A stretch of 64,000 nucleotides of DNA, taken from positions 33,033 to 97,032 of the forward strand of contig JAHBBC010000057.1 in the NCBI GenBank assembly GCA_019915015.1, written 5' to 3'. Source of the DNA: Auriscalpium vulgare. Lineage: Eukaryota; Basidiomycota; Agaricomycetes; Russulales; Auriscalpiaceae. Both the position numbers and the translations under genes were made by a program. This document shows, piece by piece, positions 36,020 through 44,509 of this stretch; positions within the stretch are counted from its first letter, which is position 1, and the number at the start of each line of letters is the position of its first letter. Under the pieces are notes generated by a model. The model ran no database searches. It saw nothing but the letters and a program-made list of their open reading frames with translations, and was not told the DNA's origin.

Positions 36020-36770
36020 TCTACGAAGTGGATACTGTAGAATGGTCTGCAGCGGCAAGTATCCTGTAGAGCCGATATTCTGTAAAACCTCCCAGATCCT
36101 GTAGAATTGCCAGATATCCCGTGTACTGTGAAAACACACAGATCCTGTAGAGTTGCCAGATATCCCGTGTACTGTAAAATCACCCAGATCCTGTAATATG
36201 ACCTGATATCCCGTGTACTGTAAAATCACCCAGATCCTGTAATATGACCTGATATCCCGTGTACTGTAAAATCACCCAGATCCTGTAATATGACCTGATA
36301 TCCCATATACTGTAAAACCACCCAGATCCTGTAATATGACCTGATATTCCTTATACTGTAAAACCACCCAGATCCTGTAAAACCACCCGGATCCTGTAAT
36401 ATGACCTGATATTCCGTATACTGTAAAACCACCCAGATCCTGTAATATGACCTGATATCCCATAGACTGTAAAGCGACCCAGATCCTGTAATATGACCTG
36501 ATATCCCATATACTGTAAAACCACCCAGATCCTGTAATATGACCTGATATCCCATATACTGTAAAACCACCCTGATCCTGTAATATGACCTGATATCCCA
36601 TATACTGTAGAATCTCCTGCAATGACTGCTATCCTGTAGAATATAGTACTCCTACACAATACTGTATTTTCCGCTGCAATGCCCGTATTCTGTACTGTAG
36701 AGCCAATGCTATTGCTATAATCACAGCGACTTTCCTGCAATTGCAACAATACTGTTATTCTAGTGGTAGC
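36020..36770 (-). repeat. Right array of ACTGTA-type motifs (46-bp tandem repeat)
   Basis: A near-perfect tandem repeat with a 46-bp period, containing TGTAATATGACCTGATATCC and ACTGTAAAACCACCCAGATCC, runs from about 36190 to 36610 in roughly nine units, with looser copies on both sides. Its reverse complement carries TTACAGGATCT and TTTTACAGTAT, as in the left array. Confidence 0.85.
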
Positions 36771-37002
36771 TACGGCTCGTAGTGTACTCATTTGTACTCA
36801 TTTGCCATGTCCGTGTTCCGCATAATGTACATATTGCGCCTCCAATGCAACTCCAATGAACGAAATAGTCGCCCTGCGAACGCCTGCCTATTCCTCCCGG
36901 CCCGAAGTAATCTCGGAGCTGTCGTTGCCGCCTCTAAGCAGCTTTGATCTCCGCGCCTTCCTCGACTCGCACTGAACCTCATCCTTCCCTCACCCTGGCC
37001 GT

Positions 37003-37761
37003 ATGGAGTCCAATACTATCGAGGTTTCGCTGCCCAGGCCTGGCAAGATTGAACTGAACTATTTCCCTGAGGTGGACCCTTCGAGCGGACACCCAAGCCC
37101 TCTGGTGCGTCAGCGCGGTGCCATACTGCGGAACTACTCACAGCGGACATGGACAGCTCGTCACTATCAATAGGCCGGTTGATCCACCGTCAGACGCGAA
37201 AAGGGAGGAGGGCGATGCGCCGTTGCATTCAAGGTACGCGCCCTAGCGCTGCCGGTACCTTGACGCTACTGACTCTCGTCAACAGCAGCGCTCTCGTGAT
37301 CGAGAGCGATGAAGCACTTCCCAGCAGCGCTCGCGTGGTCAAGCAAGAGTCGCCGCCTGCCCTGGAAAGAGCGCCTGCCGGCGCGAGCTCTCCAGAGATG
37401 GAGTTGGCAGGGTCGCACATGAGCGACTTCACGGGATCGAGCCAGTCCTACACGGAACCGGACTCAGATGCCATTGACCCGGTCACCTTCGTGTCTTCGT
37501 CAATTCGTGGGGGCAGCGACTCGGAGGCGTCGCAAGAGCCAAAGGAGTCTAGTGCCAAATCACAAGTGGCGCGGCTTGGAGGGTGAGGCAGTCAAGAGTC
37601 GTCCATATCCCGCGGCTAACAGATCCTCAACGCTCAGCTTGGGGCTCACCCAATCACCTATGGGGCGCACGCCCGTCACCCCCATGAAGCGGCGCCGTGA
37701 GGGCGACAGTTCGGAGGCGAACGGGCAGCGCGCGCGGAGTTTTGGGCATGGCTCGGAGTAG
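37003..37761 (+). CDS. Small Ser/Pro-rich protein with basic tail, unknown family
   Basis: Four exons join in phase from ATG 37003 (MESNTIEVSLPRPGKIELNYF). Introns begin GTGCGTCAGC, GTACGCGCCC and GTGAGGCAGT, and the last exon ends KRRREGDSSEANGQRARSFG... at TAG 37761. The middle is Ser/Glu/Pro-rich with the phrase ARVVKQESPPALERA, which looks like a sumoylation-type psi-KxE site. The tail GRTPVTPMKRRREG is a plausible nuclear signal. About 185 residues. No fold was recognised. It starts about 230 bases right of the KDZ array and therefore belongs to the outer element. Confidence 0.55.
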
Positions 37762-38034
37762 CACACAGCCTACCAGCGATATCATGCCTCCCGTTCAATG
37801 GAGATGTCCTGAGGTGTTTGACTAGCTGGATGCCGATCACTTCGCAAGTGGGAATTGAGCAGACTGCGAAATGAGATACATTTGGGCCAAGCGGTAGGTA
37901 GATCGAGTCGCCAGCGCGTTGCGTATGGAAAGGAAGGGGGAGGAGTGATACTCAAGAATACAGCGGCGCAAGCGCAATTACGCCCTGGTCATCTGGACAA
38001 GGAATTGAGCGTGATGTCGAGCGAGGGCAGCGAA

Positions 38035-38556
38035 TCATACGCACTTTGGAGCAACATAAGCTCGGCCTTCCACCTCCTGCTCGTCCTGCTGCGTGCCATG
38101 CCCAACCCCTGCCATCCCGCCATTCCCGTCACCCCTCAAGACAGCCTCTACGCCCTGCACGAAGGCGACGGCCTCGTTGACGACGAGGACCTCAGAGCGG
38201 TCATTGGCAGAGACAGGGATCTTGAGGGCCAACCTGACAGTGCGCACAACGGGCGGGCCCGCGTGGCCATCGTCTTGCAGGTTAGGCGTCGGCGTAAAAG
38301 GCTGGTGGGTGACCAGCGCGCGGGCGTTCGGGTTCACCAAAGTGTCGACGACCTGGGCGGCCGCCGAGTTAGCATATGCCCCAGGAATGATTTGTGTTGC
38401 GCACGAGGGAGCCCATCTCTGCGAAGTCAATCTCGAGTATGACGTGCGAGAGGGTATTGGATTGAGGCATGGCGCTGGTTGGAGATGGTAGAGAGATAAG
38501 AAGACAGGGCGCCTGTCGCGCGCCTCCCTTGGTTCCAGTTCTGGTTCGAGAAGCAC
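38035..38556 (-). CDS. Possible small gene, unknown function
   Basis: A minus-strand frame with a compact, non-repetitive segment: AAQVVDTLVNPNARALVTHQ, VVRTVRLALKIPVSANDRSEVLVVNEAVAFVQ, GTQQDEQEVEGRAYVAPKC. Its composition looks more protein-like than that of its neighbours. No convincing start or splice structure was found, and an upstream exon beginning MPQSNTLSHVILEIDFAEMG at 38469 joins only with an assumed intron. It could be an accidental frame. Confidence 0.3.
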   Translation of the reverse strand: MLLEPELEPREARDRRPVFLSLYHLQPAPCLNPIPSRTSYSRLTSQRWAPSCATQIIPGAYANSAAAQVVDTLVNPNARALVTHQPFTPTPNLQDDGHAGPPVVRTVRLALKIPVSANDRSEVLVVNEAVAFVQGVEAVLRGDGNGGMAGVGHGTQQDEQEVEGRAYVAPKCV

Positions 38557-38959
38557 GGACGCGACGCGACTGCCACCGTCACGCCGCGCCGACTCGCCAG
38601 CTCAAGTCTTGCGTTGAGACGCGACACGCGAAGTCATCTTGCACCTGGGAGAGGGGGACTACGAGGTGTGTGACGCGTACTTTGATGGTCGCCTCGTTTG
38701 CTGACAGCGAATGGAAGCGCTCGGTGCGCAACTACCCGTGCGCATTGACCCTCTACAATTGACTGCACTCCGTCCTGCCCCGCGCAACCTAGCCCGCGCC
38801 CGCGGCCTGCCTGCCTCTTTTTGCCTGGTGAAAATCCAAGACGCGCAGCCAGCCTTCCTGTATTCTTGCCGGTGGATCTCCCAGGTGAGTCGTTCATTTC
38901 GAAATGTCAACGGACGGAGCGCACGACGCCCCCTGTTGCCTATGCGCTGCCCACCCTCC

Positions 38960-39260
38960 ACACGTCTCGCACTCCGCACACTGTCGATAGGCGTCTGCGC
39001 AGCCTTGCACGGAGCCACACCAGGCACCTCTGGGCTGCGCAGACGTGTACCAACAGCGCGCAGAACGCGAGACGCGTCTGCCAGCGCGCGCCGCCCGCCC
39101 TGTCCGCGTCACGCGTTCTCTGCGCCGTCGACAGGCGTCTGCGCAGCCTTGCATGGAGCTACACCAGGCACCTCCTGGCTGCACAGACGCATACCGACGG
39201 CGCGCAGAGCGCGCTACACGTCCGACGGGGCTGTCGGGGCGTTGTCTTTTTTTGCATTGG
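38960..39260. repeat. 143-bp tandem duplication upstream of the TET/JBP gene
   Basis: The phrase beginning GTCGATAGGCGTCTGCGCAG near 38985 recurs near 39128 as GTCGACAGGCGTCTGCGCAG, followed by about 60 more aligned bases with a few differences. The unit is GC-rich. Open frames run through it on both strands, so its coding status is unclear. Confidence 0.6.
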
Positions 39261-39399
39261 CCAGGTAACTGGATCATGGTAGAGAATGTTCACTGACCTG
39301 CTTTATTTTCACCTGCAGAACCTCTGAAAACGCGCTGCCAAAAGGGCTGCCGAAAGCCAAGGCTGCTGGAGGCAAAAGTTGCGGACACAAAGTCGGGTG

Positions 39400-39900
39400 G
39401 CGCTGCTGAGAGGCGCTGGGATAGCTGGGAAGATAAAGACATCCAACCAGCGCTGCTGCGAGGCGAGGCTCGTCTGGTCAAATCAACAAGGCGAGTACGG
39501 TCATTCCTGGGTGCTCTCAACCGGTACTGACCTGCGTGTTTTGCGCCTACAGAACATCCGCCGGTGCGCGTCGAAGGCGTGGACAGCTAGCCAACCAGCG
39601 CCGCTGTGAGGCACGGTTCTTCTGGGCAAATCGACAAGGCGAGAATTTCGAGTTCTACGCGTGTTTGGCCCGGTGCTGACCGGCATGTTTTGCGCCTACA
39701 GAACATCCAAGGGTGAGCGTCGAAAGCGTGGCCAGCTAGGCAACCAGGGCCGCTGCGAGTTGCGGATCGCCTGGGCAAATAGACTGGAAGGTGAGCTCTT
39801 CGATTTGTACACGCGTTTGGCGGGTACTGACAGGCGTATTCTGCGCCTACAGCACATCCACGAACGCGCTGCGAAGTCGCTTTTAAAAAATCGGAGGGTG
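39400..39900 (+). repeat. Tandemly repeated basic exon-like units (about 150 bp)
   Basis: Three to four units share an acceptor-like GCGCCTACAGAACATCC (near 39545, 39692, 39843). They also share a body encoding RRKRGQL(A/G)NQ(R/G)RCE, followed by WANR and a donor-like end. The donors read GCGAGT, GCGAGA and GTGAGC in the successive units; the first two would need rare GC-AG splicing and do not join in phase in my reading. They may be duplicated N-terminal exons of the TET/JBP gene, some now dead. Confidence 0.5.
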
Positions 39901-39981
39901 CGGCGCAAGACGAGATGAGCGAGCGAACGGTATGCCGTCGCAAATGTTGCGGCCATAACCTGCGCTAATCCGACCCGCCAG

Positions 39982-41704
39982 ACAAGATCAAAAAAGACGT
40001 ACTCTCCATACGTGTGCCAAGACTTCGACTTGGCTGCTGCCATAGCGGGCTCGCTCGCTCGTGAGCACACGAATAGCCTCAACGACGCGCAGCATCTCGG
40101 AGACATACAGGCCGAGAGCCTCGCCGAGGCGCAGCGCGAACGCAGCGCGTGGCCTGGAGACGACTCGGATGGCGCGGGCTCGCAGTGGCGCGCCGGGTGG
40201 GGTGAGGCGGGGCAGTGCGCTGAGGAAGAGACAGCAAGTGCCAAAGCAGAGCATGCGCGCAGAGCCATCCGCGCTCGCGACCGCGAACAGCGAGAGCAGG
40301 AAGATGCCGGGTACGAAGACGTCGACCTTGACGCTGCCCACGGTCCAGCCCACGGTCCAGTCGAACGCCCTCAGAAAGCCAGAGACAAACGAAGACGGCG
40401 CACAGACCGCAAGGCCAGTCAGCGGCTCACGCCTTCCGGCGTGCCCTTGCCGACAGCGCACATGGCCGGAGCTTATGCCTCTGCGTCGATTGCTCAAGGC
40501 CTTCCCGCGGATGTTGCGGACTTCAAGGTGGCGAGCGGTAGCTGGATTGCCAAGGCAGGGTTCGACGAGGTGGCGGCGGCCTATCTCGACCAGCTGGTTC
40601 CGCCGAACGAGCTGGTTGCGAGGCACAAGTTCACAATCAAGCGTTGGGACGGAATGTAAGTCCGCAACTAGTCCCTAGCTCAAGGATGCCCCTGACGTCC
40701 AGTTTGCGCGGCTAGTAATGGCGAGTCCTTTGTCGACCGACAAGATCGCGTGCTCGTGCAATTGGCCGGGCGACCGCCGACAGACAAGTCGTGGCCCGAC
40801 GTGCACAAGAGTGCGAGTCGCGTGTTCGACAAGGCAGCAGACATCGCCGGGTTCAAGGAAGATGGCCCAAAGCACCAGCGGGGGCAGTATCACTCCATTC
40901 ATGCCGGATTCACATTTGGCGGAGGTGAAAAGGTACGTCGACGTCTGGAAACAGCGGGCGCGGCCGTGGGTTAACCTTGCTCATTCCAGGAGCCGTACAA
41001 CGTGGCGCGGAAGAGCGAGAAAGTTCAGGAGGCAAGGGAGGAGCTGTTGGGACATGAAGGGGTGGGCCGGATTGCAGGCTTCCAGAGCAGTGCGTCGTGT
41101 TTCCTTTCGACCACTCCTCTTACTCACATTTTGTGATACGATAGGTGCAACATCCTTGCATGGGCCACGGCTCTTCGAGCATCTCGATGGAGTCGTAACA
41201 GACGTGCAGGCCCGCAACCCACTCCTCTACAAACCGTTCAGGCGAAGCGTGTTTCCTGTGGCTACTTTCAACTTGGGCCCTCGAGCGCAGACGGTACCTC
41301 ATCGGGATTCGAAGAATGTGCCATACGGGTGGTGCGCTATCACCGCGCTGGGGGACTTCGACCCCACCAAGGGCGGCCACATAATCCTATGGGAGCTCAA
41401 GTTAATCATTGAATTTCCTCCGGGGTCGACAATCCTCATTCCTTCCGCGCTTCTCACCCACAGCAATACGCCTATCCAAGAAGGCGAGACACGTCAATCT
41501 CTCACTCAATACTGCTCAGGCGACCTAGTGCGCTGGCATGCCTTTGGGCAACGGACCGCAGAGAAGCTGAGCCAGGAGGACCCCGACCTGAAGCAACGAC
41601 TCGACGAGGAGCTCGCGGGACGGTGGAAGAAGGCGGTTGGATTCTTCTCGAAGCGATCAGAGCTTCAGGAGGATTTGTGGGTGATGCGTGAGGAGTCCCT
41701 CTAG
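39982..41704 (+). CDS. TET/JBP-type 2-oxoglutarate Fe(II) dioxygenase
   Basis: Exons 39982-40655, 40716-40932, 40990-41089 and 41145-41704 join in phase. The start lies upstream: an exon ending SEGAAQDEMSERT at 39944 joins in frame, and earlier exons are uncertain. A charged N terminus leads to the conserved lead-in YHSIHAGFTFGGGEK, then VFPVATFNLGPRAQ. The double-stranded beta-helix core shows the Fe(II) ligands HRD in TVPHRDSKNVPYGW and the distal His in LLTHSN, and the 2-oxoglutarate Arg in EGETRQSLTQY. GGHIILWELKLIIEFPPGS is the strand block typical of fungal members. Such enzymes oxidise 5-methylcytosine in DNA. The gene looks intact and ends 210 bases before the right terminal repeat. 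Confidence 0.85.
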
Positions 41705-41914
41705 TAGGTTGTTTTTTGGGTACAATATGTATATACATAATGCTCTAGTAGATGCAAGTAAATACAGAGTTTCTGGTGGCTAGAATTGGCATAAGGCAAG
41801 GCAGGGCAGAGGACTGAGGTGGGACTGTAGCATAAGGCGCGTGTGACATGGTGTGACATTGGGCTCGCTGTGACCAAATGTCGCGTCGTGCCCATTTAGG
41901 CAGGTGTTAGTGTC
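41705..41914. other. Right subterminal region of the large element
   Basis: Non-coding. It contains TGTGACATTGGG (41852-41863), the inverted partner of a motif at the left end, and a second similar GTGTGACATGG just before it. Confidence 0.5.
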
Positions 41915-41940
41915 AATTATGGGGGGAGGGTTTCCCAGAT
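41915..41940 (-). repeat. Right terminal inverted repeat of the large element
   Basis: Partner of 14395-14420. The inverted motif TGTGACATTGGG sits 52 bases inside it (41852-41863), matching CCCAATGTCACA at 14454-14465 on the left. Confidence 0.85.
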
Positions 41941-44457
41941 CAGTGACTTGCCCGAGACAAACGCCGCGCAGAGGACCTTGTTGCGGAGGAGCTCGAGCGG
42001 ATATTGCTGTATCAGGTGGACCGAGGATCTACATGGCCCAATCTACCCTCCAGCTGGCAGGGCAGGTGGCGGTAGATGCCGCATTAACTATGGCACAAGT
42101 CGTGGTGAGGTATACTATGTGCAGGAACAAGCGCGCATATAGCCAGGCTACGGTCCATTCTCACCAGTAATACAGATTGATAGGCGAGTACGGCGAATGT
42201 TATAGCCAGTCTGTACCAAGAAAAGGTGACCCAATGAAATTGTCATTGATAATGGGTAACTAGTGTCCGCCCTAAGACGTCCTTCAGCCTACGAGAGGGA
42301 GCTGCGCGTGCGCCGCGCTTGAATACATCTGCGGGGGACACTTGCGGACGAGGGGGTGCACCCGCACAATGCACAGTGTATGCATTCGTGGTTGAGGGAG
42401 CCTATCGATGCCGCGTCCTCGAGGTCTGTGATGCGACTGCCGTGAACTGAAGGAACGAGCCTGTGCGCATCTTACCGTCGGCAGAGGGGTGGTTGCGGCC
42501 TGTCCGCGGGGCGGAGGAGATCCTCTGGGCGGTCGCGGCCGGCGGGAGGCGCCGTCCGCGAGGTGTCCGGAGACTATGAACCCGGGTGTCATTCCGGCGC
42601 AGGTCCTCTCGGAGGTGCGGCGAGGGCGGCTGCGCGACAACGACGTGGCGGGCGACATGGAGGACGGCGCGGGATAGTGACGGCAGAGCCCCCGGCGCAT
42701 GCGCGCGCTGGTGCAGATGTTGAGGCCTTGCGGATGAAGGGAAGGCATGAGGATGCGGCGGCCAGTGGACGATAGCACGGCTCGAACGCACCTGGACGGT
42801 CCATGGATATCCAGCCCCGTCACCCTCGTACGCTGTGATTGTGCTCCCAGTCTTAAAGACCGCGCCTTGAGAGTCACTAGTCAGGCACGGTACCGAGCGA
42901 GCAACGCGCGGCGAGCGGACTGTATGCGCGCACGTTGTCCAATTGTTGCACACAGCGCGCCGCGACTGGCAACCCTGGCTGCGGTCCGATCTGTGCCCGC
43001 CGAGCATGCGCGCGATGGGCAGCGTGCACCGATCGCATCTCGCGTGCGTGTCGGGGTCTGCGGGTGAGCAGGATGGCGAGGGTTGGGAGGTGCTGGGCGG
43101 CTGCGGTGTGCGGAGGCGAGAGCCCTGCGCGGACCGGCGGGCTGGTCTTTCGGGGGCGGACACAAGATTGGCGGGCGGCCGAGGGCCGGTGGGGAGCGAC
43201 GGGCGGAGCGAGGCGGGGAGGGCACATGCGTTGGAGCGACGGGCCGGTGGGGATGCGCGGGTGGGCAAGCGTCAGCGGTGCGCTGGCAGACACAGTGCTA
43301 GTACTGCAAGTTGGTATCTACGCACCTGTGCCTCATAGCGCAGGGTGGCACCTCCGGCGTATCTGCAGCTCGCCCCCTCTTGACCGCCTCTCAGCTCGGA
43401 CTGGGCGCTGTGTCGCGGGCTGGTGGTGGCGGTTACGCTGGCAGACGGTGTTTCTGCGCGGGGACGGGCACCAAGAAGCGAGATCTGCGGGGGGCGGGCT
43501 GGGTATGTACATGCGTGAGCGCGGTGCGCGGGCGACGTCGCGAAGTGCTGTCCCGCACCTGGGGTCGCATCTCCAGCGTCCTGCTCTCGCTTGCTCTTGG
43601 CAGCACGTTCGGGCGAGTTGGATGGCAGCTCAGCGCGGGTGGTTGTGGAGAGAAACTGAGGCGGGCGCGGACACGACCGCTGGGATGTTTGGAGGTGGTG
43701 GCTCTGGCGGTAGGAGAATGGCAACGCGAGAGGCCCGGCGCTGCGGATCGGCAATCGGCCAGCGGGCAACGTTGTAATTCCCAATCGGGCGGGGGTCCGA
43801 TCTGTGGTGGCGGCCCGATGCGCGCCATCGCAGCACCGATGGCCAGATCGCATCTCGCGTGCGTGGACAGTAGGGGCCTGCGGGCGAGCGGGGCGACGGG
43901 GCCGGCGGGCGAGCGGTGCGCTGGCAGAGACAGTACTTGCTATCTACGCACCATAGGTCCATAGCCAGCACCTCCGGCGGATCGACAGCCAGCCTCCTAT
44001 TGACCTCCTCTAATCTCGGACTGGGCGCCGTGTTGCGGTCTGCGGGGGGCAAGAACGAGTCTGGGCAAGGGGCGGGCCGCGCAGCACTAAGTGAAAGGAC
44101 GGTCGTACGTACTACGGGTAAGAGTGGCGCAATTGAGACGAGACCTGGCGTGGGGCCCAGAGGGAGGCAGGGAGGGCGTTTTCGCAGGGCTCGGGACGAG
44201 ATGGCCATGGTGCGTCTCCGCGAGGAGGGGCACCGGGCTGGATTATATGTACATGTGGGATAGGAACGCTGGCACGACGGATAGAAGAAGAGCGGCAGCG
44301 ACGTGTCTCGACATAGGAAAACTGTAGTAGCGTAGACAGATCCAACAGAATAGCATGGCAATCAAGGAAGCGGGTGGGATAGAACAAGGCAGGAGACGGT
44401 GTGTAGTATTCCGGTTCAACTGTATTTACTATTGATCCGCCTACCCATCACACCCAG
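41941..44457. other. GC-rich gene-free stretch with a degenerate internal duplication
   Basis: About 2.5 kb with no supportable gene. The block around 42955-43410 resembles 43790-44040. Shared phrases are CAGATCGCATCTCGCGTGCGTG-like text (near 43028 and 43847), CACCTCCGGCG (near 43350 and 43967) and CTCGGACTGGGCGC (near 43396 and 44016). The offset between copies is not constant (about 620-820 bp), so it is an old, indel-ridden duplication. Long open frames on both strands reflect GC content. Confidence 0.5.
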
Positions 44458-44469
44458 TTTAGGGTTAGG
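44458..44469 (+). promoter_or_regulatory. Telobox-like motif upstream of an F-box gene
   Basis: TTTAGGGTTAGG lies 40 bases before the F-box start at 44510. Similar GGGTTAGGG motifs precede two other F-box starts in this window (51376-51385 and 63090-63104). A role as a TTAGGG-factor binding site is inferred. Confidence 0.45.
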
Positions 44470-44509
44470 TGCTGTGCCAGCGCTGCTGAGCAATGAGCGA
44501 GCGACTTCA

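Larger units (their letters stand above)
24930..36770. mobile_element. Nested KDZ transposon with inverted subterminal repeat arrays
   Basis: Two arrays of TACAGTA/ACTGTA motifs, at 24930-25960 and 36020-36770, face each other in opposite orientation. Their outer ends align as an imperfect inverted repeat. Both contain TGCAATTGCAG, followed after exactly 8 bases by CTGTGGTTATTGCAA (left) or CTGTGATTATAGCAA (right, reverse complement). Between them lie four genes, including an intact KDZ transposase. Outer edges are approximate: a CACTAG-like start is visible on the right and CTCTAG on the left, and no target duplication was identified. The unit lies wholly inside the 26-bp inverted repeat of the larger element, so it is probably a later insertion. 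Confidence 0.72.
14395..41940. mobile_element. Large TIR-bounded composite transposon (Plavaka-type with nested KDZ and TET/JBP cargo)
   Basis: The 26 bases at 14395-14420 recur exactly as their reverse complement at 41915-41940, beginning ATCTGGGAAACCCTCCCCCC read inward. A second motif, CCCAATGTCACA, lies just inside the left end (14454-14465) and, inverted, just inside the right end (41852-41863). This pattern of terminal and subterminal inverted motifs is that of a cut-and-paste DNA transposon. The interval holds an apparently complete Plavaka-type transposase, a nested KDZ element and a TET/JBP gene. If the ends start at CTGGG, both sides are flanked by AT, a possible 2-bp target duplication; nothing longer is seen. 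It could instead be two related ends meeting by chance, so the size is an inference. Confidence 0.7.

Noticed and set aside
36190..36610. Regular 46-bp repeats suggesting a CRISPR array
   Set aside because: The whole 46-bp unit repeats without unique spacers, the genome is fungal, and the motifs recur inverted at the other end of the KDZ unit.
36226..36791. Long minus-strand open frames (GYQVILQDLGGFTV repeats)
   Set aside because: Translations of the 46-bp tandem repeat; overlapping frames give similar repeated peptides.
42402..43268. Minus-strand open frame of 288 codons
   Set aside because: Arg/Pro/Ala-rich composition expected of GC-rich DNA read out of frame; competing long frames on the other strand; no motif.
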